A stretch of 64,000 nucleotides of DNA from Lycocorax pyrrhopterus obiensis (GCA_014706295.1 JACSVZ010000002.1:51920717-51984716); one strand, 5' to 3'. Shown: positions 25,403 through 38,231, counted from the first letter of the stretch. A program made the numbers and translations. The notes: generated by a model from the letters alone, not told the origin.

Positions 25403-25848
25403 AGAATCATAGAATCTCCTGAGTTGGGAGGGACCCACAAGGATCAAGTCCAGCTCTTGGCCCAGCACAGGACAGCCCCAAGAGTCACACCATGTGCCTG
25501 AGAGCATCGTCCAAAAGCTTCTTGAACTGTGTCAGGCTTGGTGCTGTGACCACTTCCCTGGGGAGCCTGTTCCAGTGTTCAGCCACCCTCTGGGGGAAGA
25601 ACCTTTACCCAATATCCAACCTAAACCTCTCCTGACAAAACTTCAGGCCTCAAGTCCTGTCACTGGTCTCCACAGAGCAGAGATCAGTGCTTGCCCTTCC
25701 TTTTCCCCTCACAAGGAAGTTGTAACTGCAGTGGGGGTCTCCCCTCAGTCTCCACTTGTCCAGGCTGAACAGACCAAGTGACCTCAGCCACTCCTCATAC
25801 AGCTTCCCCTCAAGGCCCTTCAGCATCTTCATTTCCCTCCAACAAACC
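25403..25848 (-). mobile_element. CR1 LINE, 5'-truncated 3' end
   Basis: Read on the minus strand this is the CR1 3' UTR plus the last part of ORF2. On the plus strand it begins AGAATCATAGAATCTCC, the reverse of the CR1 terminal repeats, followed by 'gagggacccacaaggatcaagtccagctcttggcccagcacaggac'. It continues through 'ccatgtgcctgagagcatcgtccaaa', 'ggtgctgtgaccacttccctggggagcctgttccag', 'ccactggtctccacagag' and 'cccctcagtctcc'. It stops at 'catcttcatttccctcc', where the element was truncated at its 5' end, as most CR1 copies are. The sequence is close to what I recall for this subfamily. Its tail is the same type as the tail of the SINE at 47524-47659. Reading frames on either strand here are shadows. 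Confidence 0.92.
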
Positions 25849-26309
25849 CACTTCCTGAGAGGTACTAATCTCAAAATCCCAAATCTTGCTAAAAACAGGA
25901 CTTAGACTATTATGTGTAAGTGTTTATCCAAAGAATAGATGATGTTTTTCTGTCAGAACAATTTTGTCAAAGAATGCTGATTTTTGGTAATATTATAAAC
26001 ATCCTTAATAGCTTTGTCAAGATGATTAATAACAAAACCAAGTTTCTTAGGTGTGGAAAAATAGTTTTGTTCTGACTTCTGTACAAAGTTATAATGCAGC
26101 ATAATAATGCTAAATACAAAAATGTCTCAAATGATTAATGGATAGCAGGACTAAATGTATCCTCATAAGACTTGCAGAGGGCTGCCACCCAAGGGGACCT
26201 CAAAAGGGTAGGGGAGTGGATTGGTGGAAACCTTGTAAATCTAGTAAAATGACCTGGCTGGGAGGGAATAAATCTGTACGTACAACAGTACAGGTGCTTG
26301 TGCAGATGG
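25849..26309. other. Unique noncoding spacer between two CR1 copies
   Basis: An AT-rich spacer with no recognised feature. It separates a minus-strand and a plus-strand CR1 of different subfamilies. Confidence 0.5.
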
Positions 26310-26932
26310 ATCTGGAGAAGTAGCTGCATGATCTTGTGGCACTCAAAGTTGATCATGTAGGAGGCTGTGTTGGCCAGGATGTAGCTGCTGGGTTGAGGGA
26401 AGGGACTGTTCCCTCTTCTCCAGCACATGTGTGTTGAAAGTACTATGCCTGGTTTTGCCTCTTCCCAGTAGTAGAGACTAACAAAGTGGAGCCAGTCCAG
26501 TGGACAGCTGCCAGGAGGGTGAAGTGGCTGGAGGATGTGACAGAACTGAGAAGACAGAAGGCTCTGGGACTGTTTATCCTGGAGAAGAGAAGGCATTTGA
26601 GGGGATCTTCTGTTACCTGTAGGAGTCCTGTTAGAGAAGATGGAAGACAGGGTCTTCTCTGAGGTGCAGAATACATTGAAAGGACAATGGTCAGTTGTTG
26701 AATACTGCTGCAAGAAAATCACAGGTCATAAAGTAAAACTTTCACTAAGACAGTGGTCAAACACTGGAACAAGTTGTCTGGAGAGGCTTTGGAACTCTTA
26801 AGAACTTGACTGGGCAAGGCCCTAGTAGCCTCACTTGACTCAGAAGTCAGTCTTACTTTGAGCATAAAGCCAGATTAGACGGCACTTGAAAGTTCTTTTC
26901 AATCTAAATTACTCTGTGAAAAACTGTGGTAA
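26310..26932 (+). mobile_element. CR1 LINE 3' end, different subfamily
   Basis: Plus-strand CR1 signature blocks appear in order: 'gctgctgggttgagggaagggactgttccctcttct', 'ggatgtgacagaactgagaagac...ctgggactgtttatcctggagaagagaaggc', 'gaagatggaagacagggtcttctctgaggtgc', 'ggtcaaacactggaacaagttgtctggagaggc' and 'gactgggcaaggccctagtagcc'. It ends in 'agttcttttcaatctaaattactctgtg'. It covers the end of ORF2 and the 3' UTR; the rest is 5'-truncated. Stops and indels make it noncoding. The 195-codon open stretch on the opposite strand (26135-26722) is antisense to it and is not a gene. Confidence 0.85.
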
Positions 26933-28429
26933 AGTTTGATACAAAACTTGATCAAAATTTTGGTAATATGGATTTTTTTTTTGTTTTTCCAGAATGGGAA
27001 GAAATGTTCGTAATTCTACAAGCGAAGAAAATTGCTGCAAAACTGTTCCCTTCAAAATTGTAGTAAGGTTGCTCCTGATTCAGTTTTAAAATTTTCACAA
27101 GTATAAATGAGTTTAAATATGATATTTCTACCTCTCTTTTAGTTCAAGCAAATAGTGTGTTGTCATATACCAGTGATAAATGTGCATCTTCCTCCTGTTT
27201 CAATCCATGGCATGCTAAACAAAAAGCAGTAACATGAGTTCTGCAGCTGAACTCCGATTTGTTAATCATGTTTCCTAGGGCAGTGCTCACAGACCACAAG
27301 AGATGGCAACCCAGCTGTCCTAAGTGCTCTACCAGCATATTGTATTGTATTATATCACAGAAAATGTAATTTTTCTAAATGACTTGACATCTGGAGTTCT
27401 ATAATACAAAAACTAAAAGATTTTTTTTTCCCCCAAGTAGTCGGTTGGAAGGGCCAATGAGTATTTTTCTGCAGTTTATCCAAAAGCAGACTTATTTGTG
27501 CTCATGTTCATGAAAAGCTCAGAGTTCAATTTAAATCCTTGTGTATTCATATAAATATTAATAACTGCATGTTGGAATTAAGAATCTGCATGTAATGGTT
27601 TGTATTTTTTGGGTTATGTAATTTAAATGGTATTATTTTTGGATCCTGTTTGAAAGCTTAATACAATTTATATCACAGATAATGTGCAGCAACCAGCTGC
27701 ACATAGTGCTTTAAAAGTTGTGCTAGTTCTACAAGTTAATTTAGAAGGTTGCATCTTGTGTTGCAGCACTTGCTTTTAATAGAGAAGGCTGCAAGTATTT
27801 ACAAGACCAAGATTATTTACTGAAGCAATTTGAGAATACTTTTAATGAAGTACGGATAAAAGGATTCTTCATACTGCTAGGAGAATTCATAAATAGGGAA
27901 AAATATTATGAATCAATCCCTTGGTTCTCTGAAAGATCAGAATATAAGCAAAGATCAGCCCTACTTTATTTTTCCTTTTAGACCAATGTTCTCTCTAGGA
28001 TGCAGGTACGCTCCACAGGGGCACACCCAAGTATTAGTTGTGTAGCTGGCAAAGGAGACAGGACCCTTGATAGTTGTTTAAGAAAATCCAAGTGAATTTT
28101 AATTCATTTTACAAAGAAAATGTTCTATTAGCTGTTACTTATTAATCTTGCTAATGTAGAAGCCAATGTTAAAAATATCCAACAAACAACTTCAAGAAAA
28201 GAAACACAGTTGGTGTTGAAAGTGCTGATAAAATATGGAATAAGAAAGATTATACTTTTGCATCTTAGGTGTGATGGAAGTCCTTGCCAAAGACTGTTTC
28301 AGTTACGTGCAAGAAACAGAGGGCAGACTTCAGAGAGCCTGACCTGGAATTGGGGGAGGAATTATAAAGTGTATATTTCATAAAAATAAACAAGGTCATA
28401 GTAAGTAATTGTGAGATCGGCAGAGTCAC

Positions 28430-28720
28430 AAGAGAGACAGTAGACAGGAACTAAAAATGAGTTATTAAATCATACCCACTGTGTGATATGGGGAGTGATT
28501 TGTGTAAGCCAGAAGAGAATGAGATATTAAACAGGGAAATCAAGGGGTGGAAGCAGGTAAGAGGCATCTTAGAAACTGGAACATGTGGGAGAGAGAGAGA
28601 GGAGAAAGTGAGCAGATGAGAAATATTTGTTTCAGGAGAAAGTGTTCTAGAAGAAAAATGGGAAAGGGAAGCAAATGAGGGTAAAGACAAAAATAATTTT
28701 GTCAGTTCTGTGTGTAGGGA
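28430..28720. repeat. Purine-rich low-complexity tract
   Basis: The plus strand is dominated by A and G, including a GAGAGAGAGAGAG run near 28590. It has no coding meaning. The minus strand shows an open stretch made of serine/leucine/phenylalanine-rich shadow codons. Confidence 0.6.
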
Positions 28721-31019
28721 GGGAAATTAACAGATAAATGAACCAGAAATTCAAAAAACTCAGCGTCCAGGATTCAGTTAATTTAAACAAATTGCAGGCA
28801 TTTGCTCAGAAGGTTGTTCTTTATAATGGAGTAAGTCAGAATATTTATGGGATTTCCTCAAACACTGCAGCATACCACAAATAAAGGAAGTTTATTTTGG
28901 AACAGAGGGTGTTGCCGAAAACCTGAACTGGTGCTCCTTTTATCCTCAGTAAATGCCAAAGTCTGGGAGATTGAACAGCTCTCTCTTCAAAAGAGAGCAC
29001 TGAAAGCAGATGCCAGCTCATCAATGCAGCTGAGCTGAAGTCAGCAGGGTTGGATAGAAGAGTGGGGGGATATAAAGAGGGACTTGCTGGAAGGAGGTGG
29101 TCAATGAGAGAATTTGGCAGCAGAGAAGACCAAAAGATGAACTTTGGAAAATTTACAAAAGCAGCCACAGTAAAGTTTTTCTGAGCCACTGAATGGCAGG
29201 AAATAAATTCTTTTCCTTCTTCTGTGACCCTCCATTTTACTGCTGGTTTTACTGTTGCCTGTACATACTGCATTGGTTACAAGCTGTACAAGAGCTTCAC
29301 TGCTCACATCATTAGAAACTTAATTCACAAACAAAACTAGCTCAAAGCCATTTGTTCTCTTGCCAGTACCAGCTTCTGCTTTCAACTAGCTCTGGCTTAG
29401 ATACTTCTCATTCTCTTCTATAAAGTTGAATATCTGTGTCCCTAGTAGATGCTTTTGCTCCCTCTCACCGTCTCCAATGCAGCTGACCTAAACTGTATAT
29501 TCCATAAAGTCTTTCCAATGCCTTTTCCAGAGTGCTAGGAGATGTGTCTGGTGGCGGCTGCCTTTTCCACAGCTGCCTGATTGATGGTTTATTCTCATCA
29601 TGAGGTTAAACCACATACCCTGTCTGAAGAAGGGCTCAAGGCTGAATGAAGATGACAAAACAAGGATACAGCTACCTGAGATGGAAGGCTTATCATCAAG
29701 GAGATTATAAAGTCCTATCAAGTCTTATTCTAGAGGTGCTTCTCTTTAGTGCAGTGAGAGTTGTTCTGATTAACTTGATGACAGAAAAGCCCTGCACCAT
29801 GACTCTTGATCCAGAGGCCTCCAAGTCTAGTAGGGTGCTTTGTCTGGAAGAGCCTGGTATGTAGTGAAATGTGCAGACCTTCTTAGCACTGGTCTGAAAG
29901 TGGCCACATCCAGCCTGGGCATCTGCTGATTTGGACACAATCACAGGAAGGCTTGGTCTGGTACTTGCTTGCAACTGGAGGTGTCACTGAGGTACACGCA
30001 CTGCTCTCCCATTAGACCAGAGTGACACAGTCAAAGCCACCTGGGATATGTTTATGCTGACTGGCATGAAACTTCTTAGACACCTAGACAACTGGAGGCT
30101 GTTTTCCTTCCAGGATTTGTCTTCTGCTTCAGATTTGTAAAGGAAAAAAAGAGTTAGCAAAGAAACACAGAACTGCATTTCTAGCTCCAGTCTATTTTTG
30201 TTTTTAGCATTTGAAGTAATTTTCAAGTGTACATATATTCTGTTACAAATTACATTCTTCAATTTGTTTAAGTTCAGATCCCCTTCACTGATTTTTTAAC
30301 TTGTTTAGCTAGCAGCACTATGCAGTCTGTGTGTAAGTAATGGCAGCTTTTTGGTCCAGGAACTCCCTTAGCAAAAGAAAAAATTGGATGGAACTTTCCA
30401 GTCACTGAGATCTTGCATCCATTTATTCCCCTCATGGCACAGAGTTGTTCTCTCTCAGCTGTGTGTGGAAAGGCAATTGAAACACACTGAGCACTGAGGA
30501 ATCTAAAAAAGATGTCCTGTTAAAAACGATGACAGAAGAGCCTGCCCTCAAAGTTTTATGTTGGGACAAGATTTTAGGAGTTCAGTTATTGGCAGGTGCT
30601 GTGTGTTCAACAAGCAGATGGGATCAATAAAGCCTTCTAAATATATACCTCACTTACTTTTACAACTGTACTTCTAGATTCAGGGGATTGTGTGTGTGTA
30701 TATATGTATATTCAAGTGCCAACAACAATGTTGAATTTGTTGCTACCAGTTTGATTAGGAAAAGGTACTATTTTGACACTAGAGAAGTGAACTTTTTAAA
30801 ACTATATAAATCCCAGAACCTATATAAAAGTTTAGACAGGCAGTAACCCCTGGCAAAATACTTGACACACTTATTCTTTGTGGATCGTAATAAATCCGGC
30901 TCAGGAGTTGCAAATATATATTTTCCCAAATCAGCTGTTTATGTCAAGGCTTGCACCATCACCCCACAAGTGAAATAGCTGTGGGCTTCTGTGCCTTGAA
31001 GAGGCTGCTCACCCCTTCA

Positions 31020-31340
31020 CTCCCAAGAGACAGGGATAGGGAAGAATATGAAGGAAATTAAAAGAGCAGGATTAAGCAAAACAAGGTGAGGAACAGAAAA
31101 GACAACAGGGTGTGTGTCAGACTGAGGAGTCAAAAAAAAAAAATCCAGGGAGGTGAAAAGAAAGCAAATGTTATCAGAATTGGGGAATAAACAATCAGTA
31201 GTGGTTGAGTGGGTCTGAGAGTATGTTTGCATTCAGGCTGGGTAGTGGTTTGGACCCTGGGAGCTAATGGGAAATGAACATCTGTCCCAGGGGAATTTTT
31301 CAGATATTTCTTTTTCTTCTTGTGTTGGGATGATAATTCA
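31020..31340. repeat. Purine-rich low-complexity tract
   Basis: A G/A-rich plus strand with an A12-13 run at about 31131-31142. Two overlapping minus-strand open stretches here are by-products of the biased composition. Confidence 0.5.
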
Positions 31341-33969
31341 AACACAACCTTTCAGTGTCACGAAAAGCTTTGTTTTGAACATGCCAGTGAATCAGGTTGA
31401 AGAAAGGTATTCATACAGATGATAACCTGTGGTGGGCTGCATTGCTGTGGTCTCATTTGAACTACAGAGGAGACATGCTCTCTGTCCTGGCTGATTTGCC
31501 AAAGTTCCAACAGGCCTGTGTGGCTACTTGAGAGAGGACCTCAGTGCATCTCAGGAAACGTGGTCTGGGCTCCTGTGCCTATACTAGGATCCATAAAAAT
31601 ACACGCAGGTCAGCTCATCTTAATGAAATGTAGGAAGCTGCATACATACCTTGAAAATACACAGCTTTATAGCTGGGCATGCTGGATTTACTGGTTTGTG
31701 TTTGGGAATTTGCACATATGCTTTATCTGAATTTTCCTTTGCACTCTAGCATAGATTTTTGTGTTTGCTGTTGTACTTATTCTTCCCTGACTATTAATGT
31801 TATTTATCTTTTTTATTTCTCTGTACCTTCACACCCTTCTGCTTCTTGTGCAGAGTCTAATTTGTGCTTTCTCTCCCATGTTTTCCCTCATAATCCTTTT
31901 TTTTCTGAATTCCAGTGCTCTCCTTCACAATCTGTCTTTTTCTCAGCACAGTCCACCTCTGGTTTCTTTCCCTCCCATCTGTGTGCCAAGGCATTCCAAT
32001 ACAGAAGGCTTTATTCAAGAAAAATAGTAAAAAATAGAGACTGTCTACCTTACAAATTATTCTTCTTAATGTTTGCTATGTCTGTCTACACGGGAATTTG
32101 GTGCGCTGTGAGTTCACATACTAATTTACAATAAATTTATGGCACAGTGAATAAGCCTTAGGCTCCTAAACATCCTGGTAGTTTTTACAATGTTATGCAT
32201 AGTGCTTTCCAGTTTATAGCCTTACAGTTTAAAAAATGCACACATAGTAAAATGTATTTTTAGTTTTGGAATATTCAGATTTTTAAAATCAGTGAAATTA
32301 GAGTGTTTCTCTTTTTTCTTTTTTTTTAAAGATTTTTTTGAATGAAAATGCTTGATTGTCCTGAAGATCAATGCAGATATGCATGTTGAATGTTTCCATC
32401 CTTTTGTGAAACTAGTTGTAATTCTGAGCACCAGCTAGTATTCTTCAACTAGTTGAAAATGTGTGATGCAGGGCTAGAAGATGCTTAAATCTACAAGAGA
32501 AAAATTGCTCCTAAAAAAACCCCAAATATGGGGTATGGAGTGATAATCACACATGCACAGCTTCCCACTTGCAATGTAATGTTCTGTGCCCACTACAGAA
32601 ATCTGCATTAAGGTAGCTTTCATGAAACAGCCTCCTTCCACCTCTGCCTGTGGGACTGAACTTCTGTGGCAAACAGAATCCCAAAGCTGGAGCTAGGCTT
32701 TGCACTTCAAAGCTAAGATCAATGTCTAAAATTGAGACTGGTGACTTGTCTCAGACCTTCAGTTCTGTAGGATAAAATGTTATTAGACGACACTTTATCA
32801 CTTGCAAAGGGCATCAGCAAAAATAGGAATAGGGCCGTACATGTTCGTTATCCTTAACATAAACTGGTCCTTCTTCCCTGCTGCCTGCTTTGGTCCCTTC
32901 ATGCTGCTCCCATCTAAACATATATTCTTGCCTCCTTGATCTTCTTTCTGGTAGGTAGTTACAGTCATAATAAAGTATGCAGTCCCTGGTCCTTCACTGC
33001 CTTTAAACTTTTCATAATTGCAAGTATTCAAATTGTCTTCGATTCAGACTCTATTGCTCTATTTGTTTGCCTTTATAAAGGCTTTTGTCAGTATGCAATT
33101 TTGCTTGGCAAACATGCTTTCCTCCTGGATTTGTAACATGGTTTAGTCATGGTTAGCAAATTATAATTTCAGTGAGACTTTGAGTAGTTTAAATCACAGT
33201 AAACTCAATACCAGTGTTGATGTGTGGATATTTGTTTTCTTCCAATGTTTGTCTAAACACTCTTTTTTTTTTCACTTGTCAATGAGTTCATTTATCTCTT
33301 CATTTCTTAAGAATGAGGATGTACACTCATGGGCCTGAATCTCCAGGATAGCATTTTTTAAATGTTTATTCACGTAGTTATTTTCATTATGTGGTTGGAA
33401 AAGAGACACTGTGATCTGCCTGGCTATGTCAATAAATTTAGATCAATGTCTTCAAACCCAAGGGCTTAAAATGAGACTCTGAGCTCTTAAAGCCTTGGGC
33501 ATCTTGTGAAATTCAAGTGCTAGTATGCTTGATGAAATCTTAAAAGAGAAAGTAAAAATAAGTTCTATTTGTTCAGTGTTTTAGTCTTTACCAGTTTTGC
33601 ACCACTATTAGGACGATCAGTTACTTATTCCACAGTAAACCTTTGAGTTAACTCTTATGTAAATATAGGAAGATATATAAAGTAGGCCATTTAACTATAA
33701 TAAAATATTATATAAATGTAGTATACTGACTGTAAAATGCATAATTCTGGTTACTTATATTAGGCAACACCCAGAATTTCAAAAGCAACTTACTTCTGAA
33801 TATCAAACCATGTATTTATAGGCCTAAATATCCATATAAAATCAATTAACTACAACGTACATTAGCTTACAGGACTTAGTTGTTAGCACACATGCATTTT
33901 AAGTTCAGTGATAGGGTGGACATTTCCTTGTGTTTTATCTGTGTTTAGGACCAAATCTTAAAAATAACA

Positions 33970-34990
33970 AAATTCAGCTTGGCAGGGGCCCTGAGAGGTC
34001 ATCCTGTCCAACTTCCCACTCTAAACCATGATCGGTGCTGATTTCAGGTTGGCTTTGTCAGGCCTTTGTACAGCTAGGCCTTAGAAACCTCCAAGGAAGA
34101 CTGTGCAGAGTGTGTCAACCTTCAGCTACCTTTCAATGACTTTTTTTTTTCTTTTATGTAGATAAAACCTCCTCTGTTTCAATTCAGGATCATTGCATCC
34201 TGGTGTTGCACAGTGCACCTCTGTAAAGATTTTGGCTCTCCCATCTTAATCCCCTTTAGACAGCAGAAGACTGCTGTCAGGTTTCCCCAGAATAGCCTCA
34301 CTTCCTCAGCTTCTGTTCACAAGGCATGTGAGCCTCCCAAATAGACTGTCTTTGCAGTCAGCTCTTGCCTCAGTTTATCAGTGTCTCTCTGGTACTGGGA
34401 AGCACATATGGATCAAGAATTTCTGAAGCAGATTCCAGACTTGATCAATTTTCACTATAGTAGCTCCCTTTCTCGAACCCGCTCTCTAGGCAGAGTCTTG
34501 GGAGATTCAGTTGTAGACTGAGACAAAGACAAGGGGTTGAGTACTTCAGCTTTAAATATATCTGCTGTCACACAATCACCTGCCCATGGAGCAAGAGGTC
34601 CCTGTCTTCTTTCTTTATTTTGCCATTAGTATTGAAGTAGAAGAGCTTCTTGTTGCCCTTGTTCCTCATTGGTTTCAATTGCAGCTGAGCTTCAGCTTTT
34701 CTAATACCATCGCAGCAGGGCCAGGAGATTCCTCTATATTTCTTTGCTTCCTGCCTTAATTAACTCCTGTATATGGCTAGTTTGTGCTGGAGCTCAGTCC
34801 TTGTTTGATAAAGCCAGTCTCCTCTTATGTTTGCCCCTTTTTCTGAACATCAGATGGACCACGCTAAATGTTGTGTAGAGATTGTCCTAAAAGTCTAGCC
34901 AGTTCACTCGAGGTCATTTTTCCTAATGACCTGTCTTTCACAAGATCCTACCTACCAGCATTCTTCACAAATATTTTCACCCTTGAATTA
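33970..34990 (-). mobile_element. Old, internally deleted CR1-like LINE
   Basis: Read on the minus strand, two separate parts of a CR1 are fused. The 3'-UTR/ORF2-end part (plus-strand 33970-34430) shows 'gaggtcatcctgtccaacttccc', a 'ccttagaaacctccaaggaag' block, 'gcacctctgtaaagattttggctc' and 'ctgctgtcaggtttccccag'. The second part (about 34440-34990) resembles the linker between endonuclease and reverse transcriptase: 'ggggttgagtacttcagc', 'gaagagcttcttgttgccctt', 'cagctgagcttcagcttttctaat' and 'gataaagccagtctcc'. The RT domain expected between them is missing. Divergence is high throughout, so this is an ancient copy. Family assignment is from memory of the consensus and is weaker than for the other CR1s. 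Confidence 0.6.
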
Positions 34991-37900
34991 ATCTGTGGAC
35001 ATTTTAAGCCTGATTATTAGTAGTCTGTCTTGTCTGATTCCCCTTGGGACTATTCGGGTTGATTCCTTCTTTCCCCAATTGCTTCTTTTTCCCCTCAGTG
35101 CATGACATTATCTGTTAGGTATACATTAGGTTTTACAAACCTTGTCACTTCTTTCATCAACTCAGGGAACAGGGTTTCTCCAAGGGTTTTTATTTTGCCT
35201 TTTTCTTTTTCTTTTTTTTTATGGCTTAATAACGGAAGATGGCAAGCACTTTTCTGTAATCTCTCTCTTTCTCTTGTAATATCTGTCTTTCTCTGAAGAA
35301 ACTCATTGCAGTCAGAGTTGAAGATTCAAGGAGAGAAAATCTATCTCTAAAAAAAGAAAAACTAATCTAACCCAACTGATTATAATACATATTTGTCATG
35401 CTTAAACAACAAAAAAAGGAAAGATTCCTTGTTGGTGAAGGATTATAAAGGTAATGCTAAAAGAAATAAATTAGCTCTGGCAATATGGATGTTTTACTCT
35501 AGCCTGCTGTTAGTTTGCAATATTTCAGCATGATGATTTTCTTATGTGCCTTTTGTTTATACAAATTGTTGACTTCTTTCCCCCCTGCTTGGTGCCTGCT
35601 GAGCATATGCAACACAATTTTTGAAAATTTATGCTTCGTTTGGAACTGTCTTTAATCTCTGGTTTTAATCGATTTCATGCTAGCTGCAGCACAACTGAGG
35701 GAACACAAGAGAAATTAGTGAGAGATGAGTTGGTCAAGACAGTTGGATAAAGGGTGACTTCATGAGACCTTTTTGAAACTGTTCTTTGGAGGGTTTACTC
35801 CAGATTTTATTCCACATGCTCTTCCACACTTTCACAGTTAACTGGACAAGACTTTTTGTTCATGAGATAATATTCAAATAATGAATTTTTCTTGCACTCA
35901 CAGTAAGAGAGAGTGTTGAAGCTGCTCAGACAGAAGTCATATGTAATCCCCCTTCCATCAAAGCAGAGCTGGATATCCATTTTTTTAAACATGAATAGCT
36001 CCTTTAGTCCTCTTCCAACAGCCTCACTATTAGGGAACTACACTATCCTTTAATATAAATAACATCTTTTTGTAAAAAAAAAATGCCAAATTAGAAATGC
36101 AAAGTCAACAGTAAAAAGTCATGTTCAGCCCAAACTTCTTTGACAATTGGCAATGACAACAAACATATTGCTTTCCTGGAAATAAACTATAAACTCCTAA
36201 AATGCAGACTGTGGTACCTGAAAAACTTTCATGTAAGAAAACAACACAGCAGGATAAAAGTCTTCCAAAGTTTTCTACTGATACCACTGTTTAGTTGTGC
36301 CTGTCCAATTTTGTTCTGTAAATAGGCTTGATTCTGTTATAAGAACAACCTGTTTCAAAGTGAATATATTACCAGCTGTCTTATGAATAGCACATTTATA
36401 GGTGTGTCTGAGCCTTAGTTCTATTGATTTCAACCTACCATGCCTGTACATATATTTGAATTTGCATCAGAGCCATGAACCATGCGGCACCAACAGCAAT
36501 CCCGCTGCCTGGCCACCAATTTCCTCAAGGAAAGCAACGTATAAAAGCTGTATCCCCTAGGGTGCCAGCTCTTTATGTGCTTGCTGCCTACAGCTGCCCT
36601 ACACCTAGACCTCTGTGGTGCAGGGAACAGACTGCATGGCTGACAAACAGGTGTCTAGTGAGCCCAAACCATTACAGGCCCTAAACTCTAATGGAGTTAC
36701 TCAAAATTTGATGTTACTAAACTGTTTAGATGCACCTGCAAAATGTGTTGCATTACAATGATGAAAGAGCTTGGGGGGTTTCCATCCAGTGCTGTTTTTT
36801 ATTTTTAATCAGTTAACTGAGACCACTACACCCTACTGGCAGCTGCAGATGTCTGCTTTTCAGGCCAGAGCTCTGTTGTGCTCTCCCTACCTAAAAGCAT
36901 CACGCTCCTGAGCTCTGCTTCTTCAGGGATGAGCAGAAAACCTATGTTCTCCAGCAAACCTTTTGGCAACTGACACTAATAAGTACCAGTGGGAAATGTC
37001 CTCCCTTATAGAAAAATTCCCCAGTGTGAGGATTTGGATATTCTTTCGGAAGCAGAGCCAAGTAGCCTGCAAAACTCTTGCCTGCTGTCACACACACTTT
37101 CAGAGTTCATGACCCATGTTAGGTTTTGGCAGAGTAAACCAGTTTCATGTGCATCTATAGATTTTTTTGAATAAAAAGTGTTGATCAAGTGTTATATTCA
37201 TCTAATTTTTATAATGCTACTAAGGTAGATAAAGATAGAACAATACAGTGATCAAATTGCAATCTATTGTTTTTAATTTGCTCACAGTATCAAATTTTAA
37301 TTCTTTGCCAAGGGAAGCAACATTATACTGGTAAAATGCCTGTTCCTGTCACAGTTAGCAAAAGAGCTTTTCCAAAGCCTTAATCCAGGCTGAAGGTTGT
37401 ACAGTAGGTTGTACAGTAAATCATGTTGTGAACCCAATGACACTTTATCGAAAGAGACTTTATGGAAGTGAGACTTTAACAAACACACACAAGATTGTGT
37501 TGACTGATAAGATGGAGTAGCAAAAGGTAAAGTTGTCATTTCAATGAAACAGGACTAAAAATAGTTTGAAGCACTTCCTTCTGATTACTCAAGATCTTTA
37601 ATTTAGGTAGTTGTTGGCAGGCCTTCAAGTCCTGAGTCAGCACCTCTCTTCTTGCTAATGATTCTAAGTTTTCTTCTTGTGTGCAGAAAGACTAGGGCAG
37701 GGAAACGCAAAGGTTATTAGATGTTGTAGAGCAGCACAGTTTGAATAGCAGGATAGTGGAAGCCCGTTTTCTTTCTTCTATTTTGCTTTGTTCTTGTGGG
37801 AATTGCTTCTCATATTCTCCAGTTCAGGAGCAGATGTGGCTTCTGGGCTAACTGGGTGAGTCCAAGAGTCCAGAATAGTCATTGCAGTCAAATTCCACTT

Positions 37901-37995
37901 GAATAACTGTTAATGTCAATCTGGGAAGCCTCATCACTGAACAAACCTCAATTTTGGCAAATAGACTACAGCTAAGAGGATTTTTAAAATATGAG
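34991..37995. other. Unique noncoding DNA
   Basis: No gene recognised. It contains a T-rich stretch near 35205-35220, a 12-bp perfect tandem duplication at 37395-37418, and a GC-richer block at 36475-36680 with an isolated TATAAAAG (about 36541-36548). That block might be a leftover promoter or LTR piece, but it has no matching ends. Confidence 0.5.
37395..37418. repeat. Perfect tandem duplication, 12 bp x 2
   Basis: GGTTGTACAGTA is repeated head to tail without mismatch. It is a simple slippage-type duplication. Confidence 0.95.
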
Positions 37996-38225
37996 TGTAG
38001 TGTGTCTGACACGAGCTGGATGCCAGGTGCCCACCAAACCCCTCTATCACTCTTCCTTTTCAGCTGGCCAGGGGAGAGAAAATAAGATGAAAATCTCTTG
38101 GCTCAAGATAAGGTGTCACGATCCGCCTAAGACAAGCGGGGGTCGTGATGGTTCGTTAACCGAATCTCGGAGTGCAAATGAAACACCAACGGGGAAAAGT
38201 GTAAATTTCCATCAGCACAGTGTAT

Positions 38226-38231
38226 TTTATT
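38226..38231 (-). terminator. Poly(A) signal AATAAA of the nested LTR
   Basis: Plus-strand TTTATT reads AATAAA on the minus strand, at the position expected for the end of the retroviral R region, about 110 bases before the LTR 3' end. Confidence 0.7.

Larger units (their letters stand above)
26933..33969. other. Unique noncoding DNA
   Basis: About 7 kb without a supported gene. Two stretches (about 28430-28720 and 31020-31340) are strongly purine-rich on the plus strand. A pyrimidine-rich stretch lies at about 31780-31985, and a short GT/AT repeat at about 30690-30712. A 33600-33900 block is very AT-rich. The minus-strand open stretch at 32798-33031 (77 codons) looks somewhat protein-like in composition but matches nothing I recognise and has no clear splice sites, so it is not called. 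Confidence 0.55.

Noticed and set aside
26135..26722. 195-codon minus-strand open stretch
   Set aside because: It lies antisense to a CR1 3' end; its residues match no protein family and the length is explained by the CR1 composition.
31679..32134. 151-codon open stretch
   Set aside because: It is composed of a pyrimidine-rich tract giving Phe/Ser/Leu/Cys codons; no family resemblance.
32798..33031. 77-codon minus-strand stretch with protein-like composition
   Set aside because: It begins without an ATG, lacks a clear 3' splice acceptor or donor, and matches nothing I can name. Conservation data would be needed.
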